A stretch of DNA of 56,243 bases. Origin: Clostridia bacterium (GTDB lineage: Bacteria > Bacillota > Clostridia > Christensenellales > CAG-314). The notes under the pieces are model-generated. The model did no database searches, had not been told where the DNA came from, and was given only the letters and a program-made list of their open reading frames with translations. The first letter of the stretch is position 1, and every line of letters begins with the position of its first letter. Below, piece after piece: positions 36,551 to 45,936 of this stretch. Both the position numbers and the translations under genes were made by a program. The DNA lies in assembly GCA_017457305.1 (NCBI GenBank), contig JAFTHP010000041.1, positions 1-56,243 of the forward strand, read 5' to 3'.

Positions 36551-36922
36551 TTACTTGTCCTTTGTTTTTGGTTTAAATATTACAGATACAGCATACCCCG
36601 ACACAATTGCAACAGTAATACCTAACGAACAAGCGGCAAGACCACCTTTTAGTACACCCCAAAATCCTTCTTCCTTGGCTGCCTTTACAGCGCCCTTAAC
36701 CAAGGCACAACCAAATCCGCTAATAGGAACACTTGCTCCAGCGCCAGCAAATTCAATCAGCTTTTCGTACAATCCAAATCCTTGAAGAATGGCACCTAAA
36801 ACAAGAAAAATTACAAGAATTTTGCCGTTTGTCAAGTGAGTGTAATTAATAATAATTTGACCAAGCAAACATATTGTGCCACCAACCAAAAATGCTTTTA
36901 CAAACATCAAAAAAGTATCCAT
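36551..36922 (-). CDS. spoVAE: Stage V sporulation protein AE (SpoVAEb)
   Basis: 123 aa from ATG 36922, with four predicted membrane spans. The N-terminus FVKAFLVGGTICLLGQ and the loop GAGASVPISGFGCALVKG are typical and paralogous to SpoVAC. It is part of the inner spore membrane channel that moves Ca-dipicolinic acid. The frame opens at TTG 36940, but ATG 36922 directly follows the spoVAD stop and has GAGG 12 nt upstream within spoVAD, so I prefer it. Confidence 0.93.
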   Translation of the reverse strand: MDTFLMFVKAFLVGGTICLLGQIIINYTHLTNGKILVIFLVLGAILQGFGLYEKLIEFAGAGASVPISGFGCALVKGAVKAAKEEGFWGVLKGGLAACSLGITVAIVSGYAVSVIFKPKTKDK

Positions 36923-36923
36923 A

Positions 36924-37925
36924 TCAGCTACATACCTCAACCAAATGCGTAATTGCAGGGATACTATCCCCTTGAAAAGACGTCGTAGGACTCATCAATG
37001 CACCAGTCCCTGCTAATAATATCTTTTTATAATTACCTTGACGCAACATACCTAACAATTGAGAAGCAAAAATAATTGCCGAACAAGCAGCTCCACTCGC
37101 TCCTTGATAGGTCTTTTGGTCACTATAATACAAAGATGCTCCACAGTCGAAATGATTATTGGAAATATCATACCCTTCTTGCAATGTTAGGTCGTGTAAT
37201 ATTTGGCTGCCTAGTTTTCCTAAATCTCCAGTACAAATCATATCATAATCTTGAGGTTTTGTATTAGTATCATGGAAGAACTGTACGATAGTATCACAAG
37301 CAGATGGGGCCATTGCAGCCCCCATATTATTTACGTCTAGAATTCCGTAGTCAACTACCCTTCCAATAGTTGCTTTTGAAACCTTAGGAACGTTGCTCTC
37401 TGCCTGGTTAGACAAAATAACAGCCCCAACACCAGTAGCCGTCCATTGTGTCACGGGAGAACGCAACACGCCTAACTCAAGCGGATACCGATATTGCCTT
37501 TCAGCTGTAGAAAAGTGGCTACCTGCAACACAAACAACGTTATCTAGTCCATTTGCAATCATAGATGACCCAACAATCAAACTTTCTACAAAGGTTGCAC
37601 AAGCGTTGTAAAGTCCCAGAAAACCACAGTGCGTTTTTCTACTAGCAAAAGCACAGCTTACTATTTGATTTAGTAAATCGCCACCAATTATAGCATCTAT
37701 GTCATTTGCAAACAAATTGCTTTTTGCAATTACTCCATCAATTGCGTGCTCAAACATTTTTCGTTCGGCACGTTCAAACGTTTGTTGACCAAACTTATCA
37801 TCTTGTAATGCAAGGTCAAATATGCCTCTAAAACGCCCCTGATTCTCTTTTGGTCCAACAACACTATACCCTTCCAAAATTGAAGAATTCAAAAAGGAAA
37901 TTGTTCGATTTTTGTAGTAAATCAC
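36924..37925 (-). CDS. spoVAD: Stage V sporulation protein AD
   Basis: 333 aa, thiolase-like fold without an acyl-transfer role. Signature segments: ILEGYSVVGPKENQGRF near 16-32, GFLGLYNACATFVESL near 122-137 and HFDCGASLYYSDQKTYQGA near 257-275. SpoVAD binds dipicolinic acid on the spore inner membrane. It starts with GTG immediately after the spoVAC TGA, with GGGG in the end of spoVAC as Shine-Dalgarno. Confidence 0.95.
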   Translation of the reverse strand: MIYYKNRTISFLNSSILEGYSVVGPKENQGRFRGIFDLALQDDKFGQQTFERAERKMFEHAIDGVIAKSNLFANDIDAIIGGDLLNQIVSCAFASRKTHCGFLGLYNACATFVESLIVGSSMIANGLDNVVCVAGSHFSTAERQYRYPLELGVLRSPVTQWTATGVGAVILSNQAESNVPKVSKATIGRVVDYGILDVNNMGAAMAPSACDTIVQFFHDTNTKPQDYDMICTGDLGKLGSQILHDLTLQEGYDISNNHFDCGASLYYSDQKTYQGASGAACSAIIFASQLLGMLRQGNYKKILLAGTGALMSPTTSFQGDSIPAITHLVEVCS

Positions 37926-38369
37926 TCAAATAACCCCCAATACAAGCAAAATACAAGCTACTATTACAGAAATAGTAACCCCATTTACTATTACTGGACC
38001 AGCAATTAGGAACATTTTAGCTCCAACGCCGTAAATGTATCCCTCTGTTTTGAACTCCAATGCAGGGGATACAACAGCATTACTAAACCCAGTAATTGGG
38101 ATTGTGCTTCCCGCTCCGGCAAATCGCCCTATCTTGTCGTATACACCAAATCCAGTTGCAACCGCGGCTAAAAATACAAGTGTTGCAGACGCTAAGCTTG
38201 AAGCGTCTTCTACTTCAAACCATATTTTGTAGAACTCAATAAGACCTTGTCCAATCGTGCAAATTACACCGCCAACCACAAATGCCCAAAACATATTTTT
38301 CCAATGAGAGCTTTTGGGCATTTTATCAAATACGTAACTTTTGTAATTTTGTTTTGTTATTTTTTCCAT
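37926..38369 (-). CDS. spoVAC: Stage V sporulation protein AC
   Basis: 147 aa with four predicted membrane spans. Landmarks: NYKSYVFDKMPKSSHWKN near 8-25, FVVGGVICTIGQGL, and RFAGAGSTIPITGFSNAV near 83-100. In B. subtilis SpoVAC acts as a mechanosensitive channel for Ca-DPA release and uptake. Its ATG overlaps the stop of a 36-aa ORF by one base (TAATG). It is the first large gene of the spoVAC-AD-AE operon. Confidence 0.95.
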   Translation of the reverse strand: MEKITKQNYKSYVFDKMPKSSHWKNMFWAFVVGGVICTIGQGLIEFYKIWFEVEDASSLASATLVFLAAVATGFGVYDKIGRFAGAGSTIPITGFSNAVVSPALEFKTEGYIYGVGAKMFLIAGPVIVNGVTISVIVACILLVLGVI

Positions 38370-38479
38370 TATTTTACCTGTTCTTGATCCACCCTTTTAT
38401 CAAAGTCAAATTGCTCTAGCAAATGCGTTTCCGTTTCTTCACGATTTTGACCTAAAGGAATAGTATTTGGTTTCTTCAT
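38369..38479 (-). CDS. 36-aa small protein overlapping the spoVAC start
   Basis: An ATG-initiated frame at 38479 runs 36 codons and ends in TAA sharing one base with the spoVAC ATG. The peptide is soluble and highly charged: it starts MKKPNTIPLGQNREE, continues through LLEQFDFDKR and ends QEQVK. The TAATG coupling matches that of other real gene pairs here. No strong Shine-Dalgarno sequence and no recognised family. It could be a small spore or forespore protein, or a leader ORF controlling spoVAC translation. Confidence 0.5.
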   Translation of the reverse strand: MKKPNTIPLGQNREETETHLLEQFDFDKRVDQEQVK

Positions 38480-38550
38480 ACTTACATTTTTGTCACTAAA
38501 AGCAAAAACTAAACTAGCAAATTAACAATTTGTAAAATATAAAAATAGAC

Positions 38551-38585
38551 AACAAAAAAGCAGGATAGTAAAATGCTACCCTGCT
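38551..38585 (-). terminator. Terminator of the ftsK-rimO-pgsA-cinA-recA operon
   Basis: Minus strand AGCAGGGTAG (38585-38576) pairs with CTATCCTGCT (38568-38559), one mismatch, 7-nt loop, followed by TTTTTTG. Confidence 0.85.
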
Positions 38586-38605
38586 AATATTTTTAGTTAG
38601 AAAAA

Positions 38606-39604
38606 TTAGTCGTTATTTGGTCTAATCTTTTCCTTGATTTTTGCTTCTAATTCTTCCATAATTTCTGGATGATCTTCAAGGAACTTCTTAGCGTTTTCTC
38701 TACCTTGACCAATCTTTTCGCCGTTCATGCTAAACCAAGATCCGCTCTTTTCAATAAATCCGTGTGTAACAGCCAAGTCAAGAACACAACCGCTGTTAGA
38801 GATGCCCTTTCCAAAGATGATTTCAAATTCAGCAATCTTGAAAGGAGGAGCAACTTTGTTCTTAACAACTTTTACCTTTGTTTTGTTACCAACAACTTCT
38901 GTTCCATCCTTAACTTGGTCGCCTCTTCTAACGTCAAGACGAACACTGGAGTAGAATTTTAGTGCTTTACCACCAGTTGTAGTTTCTGGGTTGCCGAACA
39001 TAACGCCGATCTTATCACGAAGTTGGTTGATAAAGATGATACAAGTTTTAGATTTGTTACCAACAGCAACAATCTTGCGCAAGCATTGGCTCATAAGACG
39101 AGCTTGTACACCCATATGACTATCGCCCATATCCCCTTCAAGTTCTGCTCTTGGTGTCAATGCAGCAACAGAGTCTACAACGATAAGGTCAACGGCATTA
39201 CTGCGTACAAGATAGTCCAAAATGTCAAGTGCTTGTTCGCCGCTATCTGGTTGAGAAATATACAATTCATCAAGGTTGATGCCCAAATTCTTAGCATAAA
39301 CTGGATCAAGAGCTTGTTCGGCGTCGATAAATGCTGCTGTACCACCCATCTTTTGAACTTGTGCAATAACGTGCAAAGTCACTGTTGTTTTACCAGAAGA
39401 TTCTGGTCCATAAATTTCAATAATACGTCCCTTTGGCAAACCGCCAATTCCCAATGCGATATCCAATGGCAAACATCCAGTTGGAATAACTTCAATGTTT
39501 GAGTTTTCCGCATAGCTACCAAGTTTCATGATGGAGCCTTTGCCAAACTCTTTTTCAATTTGCAATATAGTTTGCTCTAATGCCTTTCTCTTATCGTCTG
39601 TCAT
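38606..39604 (-). CDS. recA: Recombinase RecA
   Basis: 332 aa, slightly shorter than the usual 345-355 because the acidic tail is short. Walker [15 protein letters not shown] near 64-77, Walker [16 protein letters not shown], and the L2 region [22 protein letters not shown] near 190-212. It drives homologous recombination and stimulates LexA self-cleavage. A Shine-Dalgarno AGGAGA precedes the ATG. No SOS box is seen in the 24 bp before it, so SOS control would have to act further upstream. Confidence 0.97.
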   Translation of the reverse strand: MTDDKRKALEQTILQIEKEFGKGSIMKLGSYAENSNIEVIPTGCLPLDIALGIGGLPKGRIIEIYGPESSGKTTVTLHVIAQVQKMGGTAAFIDAEQALDPVYAKNLGINLDELYISQPDSGEQALDILDYLVRSNAVDLIVVDSVAALTPRAELEGDMGDSHMGVQARLMSQCLRKIVAVGNKSKTCIIFINQLRDKIGVMFGNPETTTGGKALKFYSSVRLDVRRGDQVKDGTEVVGNKTKVKVVKNKVAPPFKIAEFEIIFGKGISNSGCVLDLAVTHGFIEKSGSWFSMNGEKIGQGRENAKKFLEDHPEIMEELEAKIKEKIRPNND

Positions 39605-39628
39605 ATATCTATCTCCTATAATTATTTT

Positions 39629-40789
39629 CTATTTTGTAATATACTTTATTAGCAAGTACATTGCCGTATTTGCAGCTTGTGCTCTGATACTATTTCTGTC
39701 ACCACTGAAAATATTTCTGTAAACGGACACTCCCTTTTCGGTAGCAAGACCAATGTAGCACAAACCTACAGGTAAACCGTGTTCAGCGGTAGGTCCAGCG
39801 TATCCGGTTGTTGAAATGGCAAAGTCACATCCGTTTTGACGCAATCCTGTTGCCATCGATTGAGCAACCTGTTGGGATACAACACCGTGTTCATCAACAT
39901 AATGTGGGCTGATGCCAAGTCGTTTACATTTAGATGCAATGGAGTATGTCGTAACACCCTCTATAAAAACTGCACTTGCACCAGCTACATCTACAATGCT
40001 ACTAGAAATTAGTCCGCCAGTCAACGACTCAGCCACAGAAACTGTTTTGTTGAGGCTGTTTAACAAATCGACAGCACACTTGAACAAAGAAATATCAGTT
40101 GTAGCGTAAATAAACTCTCCAAAAGTGTTTTTGAAAGATGCAAGAACGTCATTTACTACTGAACGTGCACACTTATTGGGGAAAATAATATCAACCTTGC
40201 TATCTAAATTGATGGTTTGAACCCTATAGATAGCTATGCTACTAATTGTAGATAAACGTTTGTTAATTTCAAATTCAGATAAACCAAACAACTTAAAAGT
40301 ATATTTGGATTTGTCAGAAACATTTTTGAATAAATCTTGCTTCAGATAATTATCAAAAACTACGCTACATTCCTTGCTATCATCAGGGATGATATAAATG
40401 TGACTTTTTTTATATTCGCCATAACACGTACATTGATATCCAAAGCTGGAGGAATAGTGATTGAAAGATTCTGGTGCAACACAAAGCTTGTCCAATATGT
40501 GTTGAGGTGGAACAGCAGTTTGGGATAACTTGCAATATTGCAAGATATTTTTTTCTGCATATTTATCATAAAACATTGGTAGTCCAAATGTGTCGGCAAA
40601 CAAAGTGGACCACTCCCCAACATTTCCAATAAGTATAATTCCCTTTACTCCAATGGTTTCTTTCAAAAAAGCTTTAACAGAAACGAAATCATTAGACAAA
40701 AAGACATCGAAATGAGCCGCTTCTTGCTCACATTGGTCACATATGTATTTAACCGCTTGGCTAAAGTTTTTTGCGATAATTTTAATCAT
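39629..40789 (-). CDS. cinA: CinA-family protein with degenerate N-terminal domain
   Basis: 386 aa from ATG 40789. Residues about 225-385 form an intact CinA/PncC nicotinamide-mononucleotide deamidase domain: SVAESLTGGLISSSIVDVAG, then YSIASKCKRLG and STTGYAGPT. Residues 1-165 correspond in position to the MoCF-like pyrophosphatase domain. They lack its GTELL-type start, the GGLGPT-D-D motif and the LPGPP motif (IIPDDSKE stands at the last), so this half is probably inactive. The frame also opens at TTG 40798, but the ATG has the better spacing from AAAGG. It overlaps the pgsA end. Confidence 0.85.
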   Translation of the reverse strand: MIKIIAKNFSQAVKYICDQCEQEAAHFDVFLSNDFVSVKAFLKETIGVKGIILIGNVGEWSTLFADTFGLPMFYDKYAEKNILQYCKLSQTAVPPQHILDKLCVAPESFNHYSSSFGYQCTCYGEYKKSHIYIIPDDSKECSVVFDNYLKQDLFKNVSDKSKYTFKLFGLSEFEINKRLSTISSIAIYRVQTINLDSKVDIIFPNKCARSVVNDVLASFKNTFGEFIYATTDISLFKCAVDLLNSLNKTVSVAESLTGGLISSSIVDVAGASAVFIEGVTTYSIASKCKRLGISPHYVDEHGVVSQQVAQSMATGLRQNGCDFAISTTGYAGPTAEHGLPVGLCYIGLATEKGVSVYRNIFSGDRNSIRAQAANTAMYLLIKYITK

Positions 40790-41426
40790 TTTGTGCAAAT
40801 ACCTTTATGTTTTGAACTAAATAAATAACACCTGAAACAATGGTCATAACAACCGAAAGGAAAAAGAAAACAACTGCCGCAATCCACAAGTAATCAAAAA
40901 ATCCTGGTCTGACAATAGATGAAGTAAAGTCAAAAGTTTCCGCTTTAAGCAACATGATCATTGGCAAAGCGATTACTTGAAGAACAGTTTTTATCTTTCC
41001 ATAAATATTAGCATGCAAAACAATAGATTTTGCTGCAGCAACTTGTCTAACTACGGATATTATCAATTCTCTTGCAATAATAAGAATTGCCCCTACAGTC
41101 AAGAAAATTTGACCAAATTTGTAATAATTTACTACTGTTTTAAAAGCAATAAGTTGAGTTCCATGACCGAGAGGATTTGTTGCAACTACGCAAAACAAAG
41201 CAGCACAAACCAAAACCTTATCGGCAATTGGATCCAAAAGTTTGCCCAAATCTGTTACCATGTTGTATTTGCGAGCAATATATCCATCCAAAAAGTCTGT
41301 GATGGAAGCCAACACAAATATTGAGGTAGCTACGTAAACAGCCCAAGTATATGGCAAAAAATAAGCAACTACAAACAATGGAATAAGGCAAATGCGCGCT
41401 AATGACAATTTGTTTGGTAGATTCAT
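40782..41426 (-). CDS. pgsA: CDP-diacylglycerol-glycerol-3-phosphate 3-phosphatidyltransferase
   Basis: 214 aa. Multi-span membrane protein with the CDP-alcohol phosphotransferase signature SITDFLDGYIARKYNMVTD and LGKLLDPIADK in residues 41-69, holding the metal-binding aspartates. First step of phosphatidylglycerol synthesis. The ATG overlaps the rimO stop by four bases (ATGA), and pgsA runs into cinA. Confidence 0.95.
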   Translation of the reverse strand: MNLPNKLSLARICLIPLFVVAYFLPYTWAVYVATSIFVLASITDFLDGYIARKYNMVTDLGKLLDPIADKVLVCAALFCVVATNPLGHGTQLIAFKTVVNYYKFGQIFLTVGAILIIARELIISVVRQVAAAKSIVLHANIYGKIKTVLQVIALPMIMLLKAETFDFTSSIVRPGFFDYLWIAAVVFFFLSVVMTIVSGVIYLVQNIKVFAQND

Positions 41427-42757
41427 AATAGCACCTCTCCAGCCAAGTCATATTCGTAAACGTCTACAATTTTAACGTTTACAAACTGACCAACTTCAAG
41501 TTGTTTATCTGATGTTGCATAAACTACACCATCAATTTCGGGTGACATAAACTCTGTACGAGCACGATATGTGTAAAACTCTCCGTCAAAGTCTTGCAAT
41601 TGGTCAATTACGCATAGGTATGTTTTACCAATATCCGTCAAGTTGTTTTCGTGAGCAACAGCGTATTGAGTTCTATATAGTTGCTTAACGTATTTTTGCT
41701 TTGTTCGTGGATGAACTTGATTGTCAAATTTAGCCGCAGCTGTACCTTCTTCTCTAGAATAAGCAAAGAATCCAACGTTGCGAAGCTTGTATTTGTTCAA
41801 AAACTCATCAATTTGATCAACTGTTTGTTGCGTTTCGCCAGGAAAACCACAAATAAATGTTGATCTAACTTGAATATTGCGTTGATGTAGTTTATCAAAT
41901 AGCGCAATAATGGATGAAGTGTCGGAACGACGATTCATCTTTTTGAGAATTGTATCATTGATGTGTTGCAAAGGAATATCAACGTACTTTACAACCTTTG
42001 GATTGGTAGCAATTTCATCAATAAGAGCATCCGTCATCAATTCAGGATAACAATAAAGCAATCTTATCCAAACTAGCCCATCAATTAAAGATAGTTTTTG
42101 TACAAGTTCCACAATTTTGCTTTCGCCATAAAGATCTACACCATATTTAGTAGTGTCTTGTGCAACCAAAATAAGCTCTTTTACACCAGTTTTTACAAGT
42201 GTTTGAGCCTCTTCAACTAATGTTTCCATTGGAATAGATCTAAATCTACCACGTATGTAGGGAATCAAGCAATAAGTACAAAAGTTGTTACAGCCATCGC
42301 CTATTTTGAGATAAGCTGTGTGATTGTCAGTTGTCAACACTCTATTTCCGTGAGTAATCTTGTTTATATGATCTTCACAGCAGTAAAATTGGCGTTTATC
42401 CTGAAGTGTATCGTGGACAATTTGACAAATATCGTCATATTCAAATGCACCAACAACAGCATCAACCTCTGTGAGGGCATCAAAAACTTCCTGGCCAAAC
42501 TTTTGACCAAGACAACCTGTCAAAATTATCTTTTTGCAATTGCCGCTTTCCTTGTAGTTAGCCATTTCAAGCGCTGTTTCTATAGCTTCCTTTCGGGAAG
42601 CCTCCAAAAAAGCACAAGTATTGATGATAATAACATCGCTTTGGCTAGGATCGGCGGTAATTTCGTAACCGCCGTCCCTAAGTTTTGCGAGCATAACTTC
42701 AGTATCTACTCTGTTTTTGTCACAACCAAGAGATACAACTCCAACTTTTGTTTTCAT
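41423..42757 (-). CDS. rimO: Ribosomal protein S12 methylthiotransferase RimO
   Basis: 444 aa. UPF0004 domain with cysteines in VSLGCDKN, INTCAFLE and LTGCLGQK; radical SAM motif GCNNFCTYC near 152-160; C-terminal TRAM domain. Distinguished from MiaB by the start VSLGCDKNRVDTE. It methylthiolates the conserved Asp of S12. It lies between ftsK and pgsA, the usual clostridial order. Confidence 0.95.
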   Translation of the reverse strand: MKTKVGVVSLGCDKNRVDTEVMLAKLRDGGYEITADPSQSDVIIINTCAFLEASRKEAIETALEMANYKESGNCKKIILTGCLGQKFGQEVFDALTEVDAVVGAFEYDDICQIVHDTLQDKRQFYCCEDHINKITHGNRVLTTDNHTAYLKIGDGCNNFCTYCLIPYIRGRFRSIPMETLVEEAQTLVKTGVKELILVAQDTTKYGVDLYGESKIVELVQKLSLIDGLVWIRLLYCYPELMTDALIDEIATNPKVVKYVDIPLQHINDTILKKMNRRSDTSSIIALFDKLHQRNIQVRSTFICGFPGETQQTVDQIDEFLNKYKLRNVGFFAYSREEGTAAAKFDNQVHPRTKQKYVKQLYRTQYAVAHENNLTDIGKTYLCVIDQLQDFDGEFYTYRARTEFMSPEIDGVVYATSDKQLEVGQFVNVKIVDVYEYDLAGEVLL

Positions 42758-42763
42758 AAATAA

Positions 42764-45658
42764 TTAGCCTTCCATATCGGGGAAGATTTCATCCAATTGT
42801 TCAAGAGTAACCAAAACCATAGTCGGCTTGGAGCTTGATTCATTGGCCGCAGGCTCCTCAATAAGTTTCATTTTTTGTAAAGTGTCTACAATACGACCAG
42901 CACGGTTAAAGCCGATGCCCAAATTGCGTTGAATTGAGGCAATGGATGCACGACCTTTGTTGCGTTCCAACCAGAAACGAAGTGCCTTTTTGCACAATGG
43001 GTCAATGGTTGGTTCACGGTCAGCATCCCCACGAACCTCTTGTTCCTCTTCAGGTTCTGGTTCGTTTTGAGAAGTAAAGATTTCCTTGTAAATTCTTTCA
43101 TCATGGAAAACTTCGTTTTGCGAAATGGAAAATTCTACCAAAGCACGGATTTCGTCGTTAGATACGTATGCACCTTGAACACGTTCTAGGTCGGATGAAC
43201 CTGGTTTCATAAACAGCATATCACCCTTACCAAGTAGTTTTTCGGCACCGCCACCGCCAACGATTGTTGCACTATCGTAGGAAGAAGCAACCTTGAGTGC
43301 CATACGACAAGGTAGGTTCGCCTTGATAGTACCAGTGATAACGTTAACGTCAGGACGTTGTGTTGCAAGTACGATATGGATACCAGCCGCGCGAGATTTT
43401 TGAGCAAGTCTTCCAAGCTTGTTTTCGAAAGCTTTTTTGTTTACGCTCATCAAGTCAGCCAATTCGTCAACAACAAATACCAAATATGGTAGTTTTTGAT
43501 TGTATTTTGGATTGATACGGCTGTTGTATTCGGTAATATTACCAACGTGATTTTGTTTGAATAGTTGAAAACGACCATCCATCTCTTTGATTAGGTAATC
43601 CATACCAGACAAAGCGTCACCAACGTTAGTGATCGTTTCCTTTGTTAGCATGTGAGGAATACCATCATAGCGAGAAAGTTCAACGAATTTGGGGTCAACC
43701 ATTACAAAACGAACATATTCTGGACCATACTTGTAAATCATGCTGACAATCATACAGTTCAAGCAAACACTCTTACCTGAACCTGTTGTACCTGCAATAA
43801 GCAAGTGTGGCATTTCCGCAAGGTCAGCAAGGACAATTCGACCGGTAATTTCTTGTCCGATTGCAAATACAAGTGCGCCCTTTGCCTTTTGGAAATCTTG
43901 TGACTCCAACAAGCTTCTCAACATAACAGGGGCTTTTACCTTGTTAGCAACTTCAATACCAACCAAGTTTGTTCCGTGAACAGGTGCTTCAATACGAATA
44001 TCATCTGGAGCCTCAATACAAGCTTTAATATCGTCAGAATATTGCTTGAAGTCACTCATACGTGTTTTTTGAGAAAGAACTCTAAACATATATCGAGTAA
44101 CACTTGGGCCAACGATCATATCAACAGGCTCAATTTTGATACCAAATACAGCCAATTTATCGCAAATTGCTTGTGCAATTTGGCGTCTTTCTACACTATC
44201 CATTTCTTGTGTGAAGGTAACTTCGTTTAGCAGTTCAAATGGAGGAGTGTTATATTCTTGGTATTGATGCACTGCTGCTTGTGTTTCTTCAGCCTCTTTT
44301 CTTGTTACAAGGTTAAACCCTTCTTGAATTCCTCCTGGTACTGGTTTAAAAGTAGGAACGGGAACCAACTCGTCAGGATCTGGATCTGGTTCAACAGCAA
44401 CAATTGGCTCTTCTTCAACTTGAGCGTCTTCTTCGTCCTCCTCTTCGTACGAATAAGTATCGAATGATGGATCTGATGTTGGTTGTTGTGTTTGTGTAAA
44501 AACTGGAGTTACAACTTCAATAGGATCAACGTCGTCATCGTCTTCATCTTCTTCAACAGGTTGAACAACAGGAGCTTGTTCAAAAACTGGTTGAATTGGC
44601 GTTGCAACTGGTGGTTCTGGCTCAGGTTGAACTGGAGTTGTTGGGGGAGTATAAGTTTGTGTAGTAATTGTAGATGAGGGTTGAGGACTTGGGATTCTCC
44701 AACCATCATGTGACTCTTCTTCTACAACAGTAGTTTCCGTTTGATGTGTTGTGTAATAGCCGGGAACAAACGTTTCGTCCTGTTGAGTAACGTTTTGTCC
44801 TGGGTTAAAGAAAGTGCTACCAACATTTGAAGTTGGTTGTTGAGGTTCTGTATTGTTGAACAATATACTTCTAGCCTGTTCAGCAGAATATCTAGGTTCA
44901 ACAACTGTTGGTTGATCATCTTCTTCCTCTTCGGTAAAAGTTGTGGACACTTCTTCAGGGTAAACGGTAGGATTATTTGGGAACAATGTGTTCATTGCTC
45001 TGATATATTCGGAGTCTTCTTCTGTTGTAGAAGAAACAGAAGACTGTGTTGTAGATGAAGGCGTGATTGATTGAACGTCATCTTGCATAATCGGTGCCAC
45101 AAGTTGAATTTTGCCAGTATAGTAACTATAAAAGAAATCGCCAATAGCAAATACTGTCCATGCTAGTAAAGCAAGGATAATTATGGATGCACCCCAAATA
45201 GTAAGCGTTTTAGTTAGCGCATAAGCAACAATACCAAAAAATACTCCACCAAATGTAGGGATACCTACTGCGGAACTATCATAATAATGGTAAACATAAC
45301 TTGTGTAAGTGGAAAAATCAATGTAAGTAACTCCATCATCACCACTCTTGGCTACAAAGCCATATGTTGTGATAACTTGAACAAACAAAACTACAGCCAC
45401 AAACATCAAAATGAAATTTACGATAAATTTTGTAGGGATACGAATACGTTTTCCTGCAAGAATGCAAGAACAAGCAACAATAACTGCAGCCATAATGCCA
45501 TAAAATGACATACCAAAGGTACCCAAAAAGAAGTTGGCAACTTGCTTTAGGTCACTTTGAAAATATCTACCACAAAAAGCGAAAATAACTAGAAGCGAGC
45601 AAAAAACTATACCAAAAATGCAAGCTCCTTTTTTTGTTTTATTAATTGGATTACTCAA
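42764..45658 (-). CDS. ftsK: DNA translocase FtsK/SpoIIIE
   Basis: 964 aa. Four N-terminal membrane spans (about 10-180), then a Pro/Gln/Glu/Thr-rich linker (about 205-470). The motor domain has Walker A AGTTGSGKSVCLNCM near 625 and Walker B LVFVVDELADLM, and the C-terminal winged helix gamma domain (LGIGFNRAGRIVDTLQKMKLIEE near 910-932) reads polar DNA motifs. It pumps chromosomal DNA through the division or sporulation septum. The start is TTG 45658 with GGAGG 8 nt upstream. It heads the ftsK-rimO-pgsA-cinA-recA operon. Confidence 0.96.
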   Translation of the reverse strand: MSNPINKTKKGACIFGIVFCSLLVIFAFCGRYFQSDLKQVANFFLGTFGMSFYGIMAAVIVACSCILAGKRIRIPTKFIVNFILMFVAVVLFVQVITTYGFVAKSGDDGVTYIDFSTYTSYVYHYYDSSAVGIPTFGGVFFGIVAYALTKTLTIWGASIIILALLAWTVFAIGDFFYSYYTGKIQLVAPIMQDDVQSITPSSTTQSSVSSTTEEDSEYIRAMNTLFPNNPTVYPEEVSTTFTEEEEDDQPTVVEPRYSAEQARSILFNNTEPQQPTSNVGSTFFNPGQNVTQQDETFVPGYYTTHQTETTVVEEESHDGWRIPSPQPSSTITTQTYTPPTTPVQPEPEPPVATPIQPVFEQAPVVQPVEEDEDDDDVDPIEVVTPVFTQTQQPTSDPSFDTYSYEEEDEEDAQVEEEPIVAVEPDPDPDELVPVPTFKPVPGGIQEGFNLVTRKEAEETQAAVHQYQEYNTPPFELLNEVTFTQEMDSVERRQIAQAICDKLAVFGIKIEPVDMIVGPSVTRYMFRVLSQKTRMSDFKQYSDDIKACIEAPDDIRIEAPVHGTNLVGIEVANKVKAPVMLRSLLESQDFQKAKGALVFAIGQEITGRIVLADLAEMPHLLIAGTTGSGKSVCLNCMIVSMIYKYGPEYVRFVMVDPKFVELSRYDGIPHMLTKETITNVGDALSGMDYLIKEMDGRFQLFKQNHVGNITEYNSRINPKYNQKLPYLVFVVDELADLMSVNKKAFENKLGRLAQKSRAAGIHIVLATQRPDVNVITGTIKANLPCRMALKVASSYDSATIVGGGGAEKLLGKGDMLFMKPGSSDLERVQGAYVSNDEIRALVEFSISQNEVFHDERIYKEIFTSQNEPEPEEEQEVRGDADREPTIDPLCKKALRFWLERNKGRASIASIQRNLGIGFNRAGRIVDTLQKMKLIEEPAANESSSKPTMVLVTLEQLDEIFPDMEG

Positions 45659-45790
45659 TTTGATGTCCTCCAGAAAATTTTCAAATAAATTCTACCATCA
45701 AAGTAGTAAAAATGCTTTTATCCTTCAGTTACAAAACCAAAATGATAAGAAATGAAAAAAAGTTAGCAGATACAACGAATTTATATGTAA

Positions 45791-45825
45791 ACTACAAAAT
45801 ACCGCATACTAACATATTTTGTAGT
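45791..45825. repeat. Perfect 11-bp inverted repeat upstream of ftsK
   Basis: ACTACAAAATA (45791-45801) and TATTTTGTAGT (45815-45825) around a 13-bp centre. It lies 133 bp upstream of ftsK. Closer to the gene a minus-strand TGGTAGAAT gives a possible extended -10 promoter. The dyad may be an operator; no T-run follows to make it a terminator. The rest of 45659-45906 is featureless AT-rich DNA. Confidence 0.5.
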
Positions 45826-45906
45826 ATTTATTATACAATATAATAAAAAAATAATCAATACTTGAATACAGAAGAAGTCAACAAATTTTTCACTATTTAT
45901 AACAAA

Positions 45907-45934
45907 AAAAGGCTGGATATTTCCAGCCTTTTTT
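45907..45934. terminator. Terminator of the rpsO-pnp-ylxY-mlpA group
   Basis: AAAAGGCTGGA (45907-45917) pairs with TCCAGCCTTTT (45922-45932), 4-nt loop, with T-runs on both strands. It lies next to the mlpA stop. Confidence 0.85.
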
Positions 45935-45936
45935 GA

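Noticed and set aside
45791..45825. The chromosomal dif site next to ftsK.
   Set aside because: The 13-bp centre is too long for the 6-8 bp spacer of dif sites, and the sequence does not resemble known Bacillota dif.
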